In this document: positions 1 through 8,037 of the stretch, piece after piece | Numbering within the stretch: the stretch's first letter is position 1 | Layout of the letters: each line of letters starts with the position of its first letter | Assembly (NCBI GenBank): GCA_041568335.1 | Contig: JBFFZZ010000006.1 | Location: 1-27,654 of the forward strand | From: WVWW01 sp041568335 | Lineage (GTDB): Bacteria; Acidobacteriota; Polarisedimenticolia; Polarisedimenticolales; Polarisedimenticolaceae | Direction: 5' to 3' | Length of the DNA: 27,654 nt | Program-made: the position numbers and the translations under genes | Notes under the pieces: generated by a model | Told to the model about the DNA's origin: nothing | Database searches by the model: none | Seen by the model: the letters and a program-made list of their open reading frames with translations, nothing else

Positions 1-476
1 AGCTGATCGCTCCGGAGGGGATGGCTTCCTGGACCGAGCGCGAGACCCCCGAGGTGGCGCCGGAGCCGACGCCTATCCGTAACCCCCCCACACGGCCGGT
101 CGTGTTCAAAGACTCGACCCCAGCCGCTGCACCGAGCCACGTCAAGCCGCTGCTGATGTTGCTGGGGCTGGCCGTGGTGGTCTGGGGCGTGTTCATCCTG
201 CCCAAGCTCTCGGTCAAAACGGTGCCGGTATTGACGACCGCCGATATCGCGCCGAAATCGGAGATCCGTTTTATCGATGCCAAGCCACCGAGCCTCTACG
301 TCGAGTTGGACGCACAGGCATGGAGGCAGCTCACGAAAGAAGATCGCATCGCCTTGATGGACGACGTCGGCAAGACGGCCTCGGCCGCCGGTTACAACGG
401 GGCACACTTCCGGCTGGAGGACGGTCGGACCGCCGGAATGTGGCTCAAGGAGAAGGGGAGCAAGCTCCAAGAATAG
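1..476 (+). CDS. Single-pass membrane protein, function unknown (probably 5' partial)
   Basis: I do not recognise this protein. The reading frame is open to the left edge (codons before the ATG at 21 read L-I-A-P-E-G), and the purine-rich GGAGGGG lies only two or three bases before that ATG, too close for a normal ribosome binding site, so the gene probably begins outside the window. The visible part has a Pro/Glu/Thr-rich segment, one hydrophobic segment (about residues 41-63 counted from the ATG) and a soluble tail of about 85 residues. That suggests a membrane-anchored protein with a small C-terminal domain. A perfect hairpin terminator follows 27 bases after the stop, so this is the last gene of its transcript. 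If the ATG at 21 is the start, the protein has 151 residues. Confidence 0.65.
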   Translation, partial: LIAPEGMASWTERETPEVAPEPTPIRNPPTRPVVFKDSTPAAAPSHVKPLLMLLGLAVVVWGVFILPKLSVKTVPVLTTADIAPKSEIRFIDAKPPSLYVELDAQAWRQLTKEDRIALMDDVGKTASAAGYNGAHFRLEDGRTAGMWLKEKGSKLQE

Positions 477-503
477 TTGCCCGCCGAACGAAGAACCTCT
501 CGA

Positions 504-527
504 CCCCGCGCTACGGCGCGGGGTTTT
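504..527 (+). terminator. Rho-independent terminator
   Basis: An 8-bp perfect stem (CCCCGCGC / GCGCGGGG, 504-511 and 516-523) with a TACG loop is followed by TTTT. It sits between the stop of the membrane protein at 476 and the start of the M32 carboxypeptidase at 570, so it ends the upstream transcript. Confidence 0.85.
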
Positions 528-530
528 CGT

Positions 531-536
531 TATAGT
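531..536 (+). promoter_or_regulatory. Candidate -10 element for the M32 carboxypeptidase gene
   Basis: TATAGT lies four bases after the terminator T-tract and 33 bases before the ATG at 570, leaving room for a short leader with a GGGAG site. No good -35 is visible because that position falls in the terminator stem. Weak evidence. Confidence 0.3.
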
Positions 537-569
537 GATGCGTGTTCCGAGACCGACGGGAGAAAACCG

Positions 570-2084
570 ATGTCCGAACGTTACGAGGCGCTGCGGCGGC
601 ACCTGCGTGAGCTCGCCGCGTTGAATTCCGCGCTGGGTCTGTTGAGCTGGGACCAGGAAACGATGATGCCCACGCGTGCCGCGGCTGCGCGTGCCGACGA
701 ACTGTCCTTGCTCAGCCGTCTTGCGCACGAACGCGCGATCGCGACCGAACTGGGCGAGATGCTGAGCGCGTGTGAAACCGATACGGAGTTGCAGACCGAC
801 GCGGCGGTCACCGCGAATCTGCGCGAGATCCGGCACGATTACGACCGCGCCCGCAAGCTGCCGACGGAGTTCGTCGCCGAGTTCAGCCAGACCACGTCGC
901 AGGCGCTGCAGGCCTGGAAGACGGCGCGGTCGGACAGCGACTTCCCGACGTTCCGACCGTGGCTCGAGAAGCTGCTCGGGCTGTCCCGCCGGAAGGCGGA
1001 GTACTTCGGGGTGCCCGAGGGAGGCGAGCTGTACGACGCCTTACTCGACGAATTCGAACCGGGAATGACCGCCGCGGTGGTCGAATCGACGTTCGGACCG
1101 TTACGCGAGGAGCTGGTGCCGTTGATCGACGCGATCCGCGGCAAGCCCGAACCGGACGACGGACCCGCCAAGGTCGAGGTCCCGATCGAGACGCAGAAGT
1201 CGTTCAACAGAGAGATCCTGAAGCTCATCGGTTTCGATCTCGAGGCCGGGCGTCTCGATGTGTCCACGCACCCGTTCTCGTCCGGCATCGCGCCGGGAGA
1301 TACGCGTATCACGTCGCGCTACAAGCCCACGGGATTCGCCGAGGCCCTCAGCTCCACGATGCACGAGGCCGGGCACGGGATGTACGAGCAGGGCTTGCCC
1401 AAAAGCGAGCACTGGGGCGAACCAATGAGCGAGCCGCTCGGGTTGGGGATCCACGAGAGCCAGTCGCGGATGTGGGAGAACCAGGTCGGCCGCTCGCGCG
1501 AGTTCTGGACCTGGCTGCGGCCACGGTTGGCTGCGGCGACGGATGATGCCTTTGCCGCCTACGACGCCGAGGCGCTCTACCGCGCGGCCAACATCGTGCG
1601 CCCCAAGCCGATTCGTGTCGAGAGCGACGAGGCGACCTACAACCTGCACGTCATGCTGCGCTTCGACCTCGAGCGCGCGATGTTTCGCGGCGATCTCGCA
1701 GTCGCCGATCTGCCCGGCGCGTGGGACGAGCGGGTCAAAAAGGATCTCGGGCTCGATGTGCCCGACGCCGCGCGCGGTTGCCTGCAGGACATCCACTGGG
1801 CGATGGGCGCGATCGGGTACTTCCCGACCTACACGTTGGGGACGCTCTACGCCGCCCAGTTCTGGGATGCGATCCTCGTCGATCTCCCGGACCTTCCGGA
1901 ACGAATCGGGCGCGGTGAGTTCGCCGAGCTGCTCGGCTGGCTGCGCGTGAAGATCCACCGGCGCGGCCGGCAGCTGCCCGCCGAGGCGCTGTGCATCGAG
2001 CTGACGGGCAGGCCGCTGGATCACCGGCCGTTCATGGACTACCTGAAGACCAAGCTGGGCGGCATCTACGGCCTCGAGGGGTGA
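570..2084 (+). CDS. M32 family metallocarboxypeptidase
   Basis: A zinc carboxypeptidase of the Thermus Taq-carboxypeptidase (M32) family, which removes C-terminal residues from peptides in the cytoplasm. The zinc-binding HEXXH motif is HEAGH at residues 265-269. The other family blocks are present: THPFSSG, the DTRITSRY block, HESQSR at about 295-300 with a following glutamate, and the C-terminal GCLQDIHWAMGAIGYFPTY block. The 504-residue length is usual. The start is the ATG at 570, which has a GGGAG site; the frame is open upstream to 477 but that part does not resemble the family. There is no signal peptide. The next gene overlaps the stop codon, so the two are probably co-transcribed. Identification is firm; the physiological substrate is unknown. 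Confidence 0.95.
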   Translation: MSERYEALRRHLRELAALNSALGLLSWDQETMMPTRAAAARADELSLLSRLAHERAIATELGEMLSACETDTELQTDAAVTANLREIRHDYDRARKLPTEFVAEFSQTTSQALQAWKTARSDSDFPTFRPWLEKLLGLSRRKAEYFGVPEGGELYDALLDEFEPGMTAAVVESTFGPLREELVPLIDAIRGKPEPDDGPAKVEVPIETQKSFNREILKLIGFDLEAGRLDVSTHPFSSGIAPGDTRITSRYKPTGFAEALSSTMHEAGHGMYEQGLPKSEHWGEPMSEPLGLGIHESQSRMWENQVGRSREFWTWLRPRLAAATDDAFAAYDAEALYRAANIVRPKPIRVESDEATYNLHVMLRFDLERAMFRGDLAVADLPGAWDERVKKDLGLDVPDAARGCLQDIHWAMGAIGYFPTYTLGTLYAAQFWDAILVDLPDLPERIGRGEFAELLGWLRVKIHRRGRQLPAEALCIELTGRPLDHRPFMDYLKTKLGGIYGLEG

Positions 2085-2965
2085 CGCGCTCGAACGCGGT
2101 GCCGCGTTTGCAGATCCTCGCGGCGGCGCTGTTGTTCTCGACCGGTGGGGCGGCGATCAAGGCGGTCTCGCTGGACGGTTGGCAGACGGCCGCGGCACGT
2201 TCGACCATCGCGGCGCTCGGGTTGCTCGTCTTCATGCCGGCGTGGCGTCGCGCCTGGACGAGACGCACGCTGCTCGTCGGGCTCGCCTACGGCTCGACGA
2301 TGGTTCTGTTCGTTCTGGGCAACAAGCTCACGACCAACGCCAACATGATCTTCCTGTCGGCGACCGCCCCGCTCTACCTCATGCTCCTGGGTCCGTTGTT
2401 GTTGGGCGAGAAGATCCGGGCGCGGGAAGTCGTCGTGGGAGGGGTGCTGGCGATGGGGCTGGCGCTGTTCTTTATCGGATACGAGAGCCCGCAGGAGACC
2501 GCGCCGAACCCCGCGCTGGGCAACCTGCTCGGCGCGATCACCGGATTCACCTGGGCGTTGACGCTGGCCGGCTTGCGCTGGCTCGGCCGCCGCGAGCCGG
2601 CCCCGGGAACCGATCCGGCGGGAGCCGCCGTCGTCGTGGGCAACCTCATCGTCGGGATCGTCTGTTTGCCGTTGGCCCTGCCCTTTGGCCCGACGACGCC
2701 GACCGATTGGATGCTCGCCGCTTACCTCGGCCTGTTCCAGATCGGCCTGGCCTACGTCTTCATGACCCGCGGTTTCCGCGGGGTCGGCGCGCTGGAGGCG
2801 TCCCTGTTGCTGATACTCGAACCGGTGGCGTCGGTGTTCTGGACGTGGTTGGCGCACGGAGAGCGGCCCCTCGGCTGGTCCGTCGCCGGTTGCGTCGTGA
2901 TCCTGATCGCGACCGTGGCCAATACATTTGCGGCACACCGGCGAGATGCCGTTCCCACCCCGTAG
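2081..2965 (+). CDS. EamA/DMT-superfamily transporter
   Basis: An integral inner-membrane protein of the drug/metabolite transporter superfamily with two EamA domains. About ten hydrophobic segments are visible across 294 residues. The family's GGAAIKAVSLDG and ILEPVASVFWTWLAHGE stretches (first helix, and the C-terminal EamA block) are clear. The start is placed at a GTG whose last two bases are shared with the TGA of the carboxypeptidase, giving a stop/start overlap and probable translational coupling; GAGGGG is directly adjacent, so spacing is tight. A GTG at 2099 is an alternative. The substrate cannot be deduced. It shares a family with the minus-strand gene at 11627-12487. Confidence 0.88.
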   Translation: MTRSNAVPRLQILAAALLFSTGGAAIKAVSLDGWQTAAARSTIAALGLLVFMPAWRRAWTRRTLLVGLAYGSTMVLFVLGNKLTTNANMIFLSATAPLYLMLLGPLLLGEKIRAREVVVGGVLAMGLALFFIGYESPQETAPNPALGNLLGAITGFTWALTLAGLRWLGRREPAPGTDPAGAAVVVGNLIVGIVCLPLALPFGPTTPTDWMLAAYLGLFQIGLAYVFMTRGFRGVGALEASLLLILEPVASVFWTWLAHGERPLGWSVAGCVVILIATVANTFAAHRRDAVPTP

Positions 2966-2980
2966 CCGGTCGTTCATAAT
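2952..2980 (+). promoter_or_regulatory. Candidate sigma70-like promoter for the UbiD-family gene
   Basis: CATAAT (2975-2980) resembles a -10 element, with a weak TTCCCA-like -35 at 2952-2957 and a 17-base spacer. It lies in the 42-base gap before the UbiD-family gene. It rests on visual consensus matching only. Confidence 0.3.
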
Positions 2981-3007
2981 GCCCGGTCTGACCCCTTCGG
3001 AGCAGCG

Positions 3008-4813
3008 TTGACCGACAGCACCTTCACCGATCTGCGCTCGTTCATCGAGCCGTTGCGTCATGACGGCGAGCTGGTGGCCGTCGACGCGCCGGTCGACCCG
3101 AAACTCGAGGTGGCGGAGATCCACCGCCGCGTGATCGCGGCGGGCGGGCCGGCGTTGTTGTTCATCAATGTCCGCGGATCCGAATTCCCGGTGGTCACCA
3201 ATCTGTTCGGCACCGCTCGACGCGCCGAGCTGGCGTTCGGATCGCGGCCCGGCCGGTTGATCCGGCGCGCCGTCGAACTGGCGCACACGCTGATGCCACC
3301 GACCCTCTCGAAGTTGTGGAGGGCGCGTGACGTCGCGCGTGAGCTCTTACGCGTCGGCTCCCGACGCCGCTCCTCGGGTCCGGTGACCGAGGTCGTCGAG
3401 AACGACGTCCGGCTCGACCGTCTCCCGGCGTTGACCACGTGGCCCGAGGACGGAGGCCCGTTTCTCACGTTGCCTCTCGTTTACACCGAGCATCCGGATA
3501 CGGGGATCCCCAACCTGGGGATGTACCGCCAGCAGGTGCACGACGCAAAACGGCTGGGGATGCACTGGCAAATCGGGAAGGGCGGTGGTTTTCACTACGC
3601 TGTCGCGGAGGCACGCAACGAACCGTTGCCGGTGACGACGTTTCTCGGAGGCCCGCCGGCGTTGATCCTCGCGGCCATCGCGCCGCTTCCGGAGAACGTA
3701 CCCGAGATGCTGCTCGCCTCGTTGATCGCGGGTGAGCGGCTCCCGATGTGTCGCGGTGTCGGCCCGCACGCCCTACCGGCCACGGCAGAGTTCGCCCTGT
3801 GCGGGTCCGTGGCGCCGCGGTTGAGGCGCCCGGAAGGACCGTTCGGCGATCACTACGGTTACTACTCGCTGACCCACGACTACCCGGTGTTCGAAGTCGA
3901 GCGCATCGCGCGCCGCCGCGACGCGATCTTCCCCGCGACCGTCGTGGGTAAGCCGCGCCAGGAGGACTTTTTCATCGGCGACCTGTTACAGGATCTGCTC
4001 TCGCCGTTGTTCCCGCTGGTCATGCCCGCCGTGGAGGACCTCTGGTCCTACGGCGAGACCGGTTACCACTCTCTCGGCGCGGCGGTCGTGAAACAACGCT
4101 ACAAACGCGAGGCGATGGCCTCAGCCTTCCGCATTCTCGGCGAGGGGCAGCTCTCGTTGACCAAATTCCTGATCGTCCTCGACCGCAAGATCGATCTCAA
4201 GGATTTCCCACGGGTGCTCGAGGCTTTGCTGGAAAGGACCCACGCGGAGACCGACCTGTACGTGTTTTCCAACCTGTCGATGGACACGCTCGACTACACC
4301 GGCCCCGAGGTCAACACCGGTTCCAAGGGTGTTTGGCTGGGGCTGGGAGACCCGGTCCGCAAGCTGCCGCGCGAGTACACCGGCGGGGCTCCACCCGAAG
4401 GAACGACCGATGTGCGGGTATTCTGCGCGGGCTGCCTGGTAGTCGGTGGCCCTCCCAAAAACGACGACGGGGAGTTTGCCCGGCGCGTCGCCCGGCACGA
4501 GGGTTTTGCGGACTGGCCCCTGATCGTGGTCACCGACGAGCCCGAGCGAGCGGCGGCCAGCTCGATCAACTTCCTGTGGACCACGTTCACCCGCTTCGAG
4601 CCCGCGGCCGATCTCCACGCCGCGTCGACGCGCGTGGAAAGAAACCACATCTGCTACCGCGCACCGGTGGTGATCGACGCTCGCCTCAATCCGGGTTTCC
4701 CGGCCGAGTTGTTCTGCGACGAGCAAACCGCACGAACGGTAGAGCAGCGGTGGCGTGAATACTTCCCGGGCGGCGTCGAGATGGGTGATTCGTCGCGCGC
4801 TCACCTGGACTGA
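3008..4813 (+). CDS. UbiD-family (prenylated-FMN) decarboxylase
   Basis: A member of the UbiD family, which reversibly decarboxylates unsaturated or aromatic acids using prenylated FMN. The signature N-L-G-M-Y-R-x-Q-V followed by GMHWQ begins at residue 169, and E-G-P-F-G-D-H begins at 276. By motif spacing, R174, E276 and D281 correspond to the catalytic Arg-Glu-Glu/Asp triad (R173, E277, E282 in fungal Fdc1); this is my alignment by eye. At 601 residues it is longer than E. coli UbiD (about 500) but fits a long bacterial branch. The start is a TTG with GGAG five bases upstream; the N-terminus M-T-D-S-T-F-T-D-L-R-S-F reads like the family. A quinone oxidoreductase follows 11 bases downstream. 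Quinone biosynthesis is the usual guess, but no UbiX or other quinone gene is in view. Confidence 0.9.
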   Translation: MTDSTFTDLRSFIEPLRHDGELVAVDAPVDPKLEVAEIHRRVIAAGGPALLFINVRGSEFPVVTNLFGTARRAELAFGSRPGRLIRRAVELAHTLMPPTLSKLWRARDVARELLRVGSRRRSSGPVTEVVENDVRLDRLPALTTWPEDGGPFLTLPLVYTEHPDTGIPNLGMYRQQVHDAKRLGMHWQIGKGGGFHYAVAEARNEPLPVTTFLGGPPALILAAIAPLPENVPEMLLASLIAGERLPMCRGVGPHALPATAEFALCGSVAPRLRRPEGPFGDHYGYYSLTHDYPVFEVERIARRRDAIFPATVVGKPRQEDFFIGDLLQDLLSPLFPLVMPAVEDLWSYGETGYHSLGAAVVKQRYKREAMASAFRILGEGQLSLTKFLIVLDRKIDLKDFPRVLEALLERTHAETDLYVFSNLSMDTLDYTGPEVNTGSKGVWLGLGDPVRKLPREYTGGAPPEGTTDVRVFCAGCLVVGGPPKNDDGEFARRVARHEGFADWPLIVVTDEPERAAASSINFLWTTFTRFEPAADLHAASTRVERNHICYRAPVVIDARLNPGFPAELFCDEQTARTVEQRWREYFPGGVEMGDSSRAHLD

Positions 4814-4824
4814 GGGGGTCCACA

Positions 4825-5796
4825 ATGACGCGAGCGATCCGTATCCATGAAACCGGCGGACCCGAAGTCCTGCGTTGGGAGGAAGTCGATGTCGCGGCGC
4901 CCGCAGCGAACGAGGTCTTGTTGAGGCAGACCGCGGTCGGTCTCAACTTTATCGACACGTACCATCGTACGGGGCTCTATCCGCTCGAGCTACCCGCGAT
5001 CCTCGGACGAGAGGCCGCGGGGATCGTCGAAGCCGTCGGCGACGGGGTCGAGACCTTGGCGGTCGGCGATCGCGTTGCCTACGCGCTCGAGCCGGGCGCG
5101 TACTGCGAGACGCGTGTGATCGATGCCGCACGTCTTGTTCGCCTTCCCGACCCGGTCGATGACAGGACCGCGGCGGCGATGATGCTCAAGGGCCTGACCG
5201 TGCAGTACCTGTTGCGCAGCTGCTATCGCGTGGAGCCCGGAGACACGATCCTGATTCACGCGGCAGCCGGGGGTGTCGGGCTGATCGCGTGTCAGTGGGC
5301 CAAGGCGCTGGGAGCCACGGTGATCGGGACGGTGGGTTCGCCGGAGAAGGCGCAACTGGCCGCCGCCCACGGCTGCGACCACCCGATCCTCTACAAGGAG
5401 CAAGACTTCGTCGAACGCGTCCGGGCCCTCACGGGCGGCGCTGGAGTCAAGGCCGTTTACGACTCGGTCGGCCGCGACACCTTCGACGGCTCGCTCGACT
5501 GTCTTGAAACCCGTGGGACGTTGGTGAGCTTCGGTCAATCGTCGGGTCCGGTCGAACCGTTCAACATCGGCGTGCTGGCCGCCAAGGGCTCGCTGAACCT
5601 GACCCGGCCGACGCTGGCCCATTTCATTGCGACCGCCGCCCAGCTCGAATCCTCGAGCTCCGAACTTTTCGACCTCTACATTTCTGGCGCGCTGCGCGTC
5701 GAGATCGGCCGGACCTATCCGTTGGGCGAAGCGGCACGGGCGCACCGCGATCTCGAAGCGCGCAAAACGTCCGGTTCGACCGTGTTATTGCCCTGA
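4825..5796 (+). CDS. NAD(P)H:quinone oxidoreductase, zinc-independent MDR family
   Basis: A zeta-crystallin/QOR-type medium-chain reductase that uses NADPH to reduce quinones or other enone substrates in the cytoplasm. The 323-residue length matches the family. The N-terminal GroES-like part carries N-F-I-D-T-Y-H-R-T-G-L-Y-P (41-53), typical of QOR, and the Rossmann motif A-A-G-G-V-G is at 147-152. The zinc ligands of alcohol dehydrogenases are absent. The ATG has a GAGGGGG site and follows the UbiD-family gene by 11 bases, so the two very likely share a transcript; whether they act on related substrates is an inference from position. Confidence 0.93.
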   Translation: MTRAIRIHETGGPEVLRWEEVDVAAPAANEVLLRQTAVGLNFIDTYHRTGLYPLELPAILGREAAGIVEAVGDGVETLAVGDRVAYALEPGAYCETRVIDAARLVRLPDPVDDRTAAAMMLKGLTVQYLLRSCYRVEPGDTILIHAAAGGVGLIACQWAKALGATVIGTVGSPEKAQLAAAHGCDHPILYKEQDFVERVRALTGGAGVKAVYDSVGRDTFDGSLDCLETRGTLVSFGQSSGPVEPFNIGVLAAKGSLNLTRPTLAHFIATAAQLESSSSELFDLYISGALRVEIGRTYPLGEAARAHRDLEARKTSGSTVLLP

Positions 5797-5990
5797 GGAA
5801 TTCTTGAAAATTCCCCGCCAGATAAGTGGTGTAGGTTCGAGACCACGGCTGGATTAAATAGCGGGTCGTATTGTTCTCATCTATAGTTGTGGCAACGGGT
5901 CCTCGAGGGAGACGACGCAATCGTTGTCCGGACCGGAGATCGGGAGTCCATTGGAAAAGCGATGGGGGACGCTTGGATGGGGAGCGCGCC
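5797..5990 (+). other. Intergenic region with two short dyads and a candidate -10
   Basis: This 194-base gap is the longest in the window and locally AT-richer than the genes. It holds a GGAATT/AATTCC dyad (5797-5802 and 5809-5814), a GTGGT/ACCAC dyad with an 11-base loop (5826-5830 and 5842-5846), and TATAGT at 5882-5887, which could be the -10 of the HTH-receiver gene with a leader of about 100 bases. None is strong alone; the dyads could be operator sites. Confidence 0.25.
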
Positions 5991-6632
5991 ATGGCAAAGA
6001 CTCAACCGAAGGACCGTCGGTTTTTTACGACCACCGAAGTCGCGCGTTACTGTGAGGTCTCGAACGACGGCGTCCTTAAGTGGATCAAGTCGGGGAAACT
6101 TCGCGCGTTCTCGACGCCGGGCGGACACTACCGCATCAGCGCCGAGGATTTCCGGGAGTTCCTGAAGCTCTACGCCTTTCCGGTTCAGGAGTCTTTCTTC
6201 GGGACCGAGGCAAACGCTTCGCACCCCCGCCGCGTCCTGGTCGTGGACGACGAGCCGGATCAACGCGAGGTCCTGCTCCGGCTGCTGCGCAAGATCGATC
6301 CGGAGTGGATCGTCGATCAGGCCGCCGACGGGTACGAGGCGGGCATCAAGATCGGGATGAGTCGTCCCGATCTCGTGATACTCGACGTCATGATGCCGCA
6401 CGTCGATGGCCTCTCGTTGTGCCGCACGATTCGGAGCAACACGGAGACGCGAGCGATCCGTATCCTGGCCATCACCGGAGATCCCGGGAACAGGAAGCCG
6501 GCGCTCGAGGCCGGCGCCGATGTCTGCCTGACCAAGCCGGTCGGATTCGAACACCTGAGTCACGAGTTGACGAGACTGCTCGACCCGCGCCGCCCGCGAC
6601 GCGCGCGCCGCCCACACCAGCAGGCGTGACCC
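5991..6632 (+). CDS. Excisionase/MerR-like HTH fused to a response-regulator receiver domain
   Basis: A two-domain regulator of 213 residues. Residues about 11-58 form a helix-turn-helix of the excisionase/BldC (HTH_17) type, with FFTTTEVARYCEVS and the STPGGHYRI wing. Residues about 81-200 form a CheY-like receiver with D86-D87, the phosphoacceptor D132 in L-V-I-L-D-V-M-M-P, T162 and K182, so it can probably be phosphorylated. The order (HTH first, receiver last) is the reverse of most response regulators. No histidine kinase gene lies in the window, so it is an orphan here. The ATG at 5991 has GGAG six bases upstream; the longer open frame before it does not resemble a protein domain. The tail is Arg/Pro-rich. 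The printed end follows the TGA at 6627-6629 by one codon; the stop itself is at 6627-6629. Confidence 0.88.
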
Positions 6633-6638
6633 CGGGAC

Positions 6639-6666
6639 TTGTTTCTCATGCCGGATTTGCTACGGT
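6639..6666 (+). promoter_or_regulatory. Candidate sigma70-like promoter for the YceI-family gene
   Basis: TTGTTT (6639-6644) and TACGGT (6661-6666) are separated by 16 bases, with the start codon 41 bases further on. A plausible but unproven promoter inside the 78-base gap after the HTH-receiver gene. Confidence 0.35.
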
Positions 6667-6707
6667 AATCTCGAGTCCTATCCACCATCCCATTCGGAGT
6701 CATTCGC

Positions 6708-7331
6708 ATGCGTAAGCAAAATGCCCTTCTGTTCGGTTTGCTCGTCTTCGTCGCTCTCACCGGTTGCGCGGCCGACCCCGCCGCGGACAAACCGGACGCG
6801 AAAGTCGGCGAAGCCCAACCGGTTTCCGAACGCGCGGCGGAAGGGACCGTGCTCGGGTTTTCCGAAGACAGCACGATCAGCTGGGTCGGATCCAAGGTCA
6901 CCGGAAGTCATGACGGCGGTTTCCGTTCCTTCGAGGGCGAGATCCACCTCGTCGACAACGATCCGACCGCGTCCTCGGTGAGCGTCACGATCGACACCAC
7001 GTCGCTGTGGTCGGACAACGATCGGCTCACGGGCCATCTCAAGAGCGCGGATTTCTTCGACGTCGAGAAGTACCCAACGGCCAGTTTCGTCTCGACGTCG
7101 ATCGAAGCCGCCGAGAGCGGTTACACGGTGACCGGCAACCTCAACCTGCACGGCGTGGAGAAGAGCATCAGCTTCCCCGCCGAGATCACGGTCGCCGACG
7201 GCGGTGTCTCGGTCCGGGCGTCCTTTGCCATCAAGCGCTTCGATTTCGGGATCGTCTATCCCGGGCGGCAAGACGATCTCATCCGCGACGAGGTGGCGAT
7301 CACGCTCGATCTGAGATCCGGCGCGAGGTAG
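6708..7331 (+). CDS. YceI-family lipoprotein
   Basis: A YceI-domain protein; the family forms lipocalin-like barrels that bind isoprenoid-type lipids (polyisoprenoid quinones in some members). The N-terminus has a lipoprotein signal with lipobox L-T-G-C at residues 17-20, so the mature protein is probably anchored by Cys20 in the periplasm. The domain covers about residues 48-206, with the conserved H-L-K-S-A-D-F-F-D-V-E-K-Y-P-T-A block, G-N-L-N-L-H-G-V and F-A-I-K-R-F-D-F-G. The ATG has GGAG eight bases upstream. It meets the minus-strand gene stop to stop with no base between. A quinone-binding role is inference from the family; quinone-related genes occur 1-3 kb upstream but are not obviously linked. 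Confidence 0.92.
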   Translation: MRKQNALLFGLLVFVALTGCAADPAADKPDAKVGEAQPVSERAAEGTVLGFSEDSTISWVGSKVTGSHDGGFRSFEGEIHLVDNDPTASSVSVTIDTTSLWSDNDRLTGHLKSADFFDVEKYPTASFVSTSIEAAESGYTVTGNLNLHGVEKSISFPAEITVADGGVSVRASFAIKRFDFGIVYPGRQDDLIRDEVAITLDLRSGAR

Positions 7332-7865
7332 TCACTCGACCAGATCGCGCAGCAGGTCCTCGAGGATCTCGACGTCGTCGCGGCGGTCGGCCAGCGTGTT
7401 CTCCAGCTCGATCTGTCTCTGCTGGAGGCCTTCGAGGCGCGCTTCCTCCTGCGTAAGCTGTTGTTCGGCCATGCGCAGCTCCTGATACAGCTGGAGCGGA
7501 ACCTCCTCGCGCCCCTCGCGCTCCATCTTGTCGATCTGCTCTTCGGTCTGCGACATCCACTGTTTGATGTTGCCGATCGACGACTTGGCGTCCTGTTGCT
7601 CTCGGCTGTTCCGATCGAGCCGTCCGTCGAGCGGCGCCAGCCGGCGTTCGTGCATCTCGATACGGCGCAGAATCAGGTCGGCGTCCTGGTTGCGGCGCAT
7701 CGTGACGAGCAGGGCCACGAGCTCGTCGAGCGAGTCCCGGATGCCGGCCAGCTCGCGCGCGACCTGCTCCGGCGCCGTCCCCGGCGCATCTTGACCGGTC
7801 GCCGGCGAGACCCAAACGGCGGCGATCAGCGCCACCGGCACGAGTGCGATCGATAGCTTCTTCAC
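7332..7865 (-). CDS. Secreted coiled-coil protein, function unknown
   Basis: A 177-residue protein with an N-terminal signal peptide (M-K-K-L-S-I-A-L-V-P..., probable cleavage after A-T-G-Q near residue 25). The rest is almost wholly charged and helical: heptad-like Leu/Ile spacing runs from about residue 35 to the end, rich in Glu, Arg and Gln. Such proteins are often periplasmic structural or scaffolding factors, but I do not recognise a family. The start is a GTG on the minus strand (7865) with GGAGGGA about six bases upstream; the frame is open further but lacks another good start. Its stop directly abuts the YceI stop, and its 5' end lies 172 bases from the sugar dehydrogenase start in the opposite direction. 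Confidence 0.8.
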   Translation of the reverse strand: MKKLSIALVPVALIAAVWVSPATGQDAPGTAPEQVARELAGIRDSLDELVALLVTMRRNQDADLILRRIEMHERRLAPLDGRLDRNSREQQDAKSSIGNIKQWMSQTEEQIDKMEREGREEVPLQLYQELRMAEQQLTQEEARLEGLQQRQIELENTLADRRDDVEILEDLLRDLVE

Positions 7866-7977
7866 GGGCGTTCCCTCCCTCACATTGAGTGTTCCATTCA
7901 AACCGCCCGCGCCCCGCGGGGCAAGGGCGACTCTGCGAGAAACGTGGCAGGGGTCGCCCGTCCGCATACCGAGGTGG

Positions 7978-8006
7978 TTGTCCGCCCCGGCCCGTTGGCG
8001 TATACA
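7978..8006 (+). promoter_or_regulatory. Probable sigma70-type promoter for the sugar dehydrogenase gene
   Basis: TTGTCC (7978-7983) and TATACA (8001-8006) are separated by exactly 17 bases, and the start codon is at 8038. This is the best promoter match in the window, located between the divergent coiled-coil and dehydrogenase genes. Confidence 0.55.
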
Positions 8007-8037
8007 AGGGCGAAGATCCAGGGCCGAGGGGATCCGT

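Noticed and set aside
5826..5850. A GGTTCGAGACC stretch resembling a tRNA T-arm
   Set aside because: The five-base T-stem does not pair around TTCGA, and no acceptor, D or anticodon arm can be drawn nearby.
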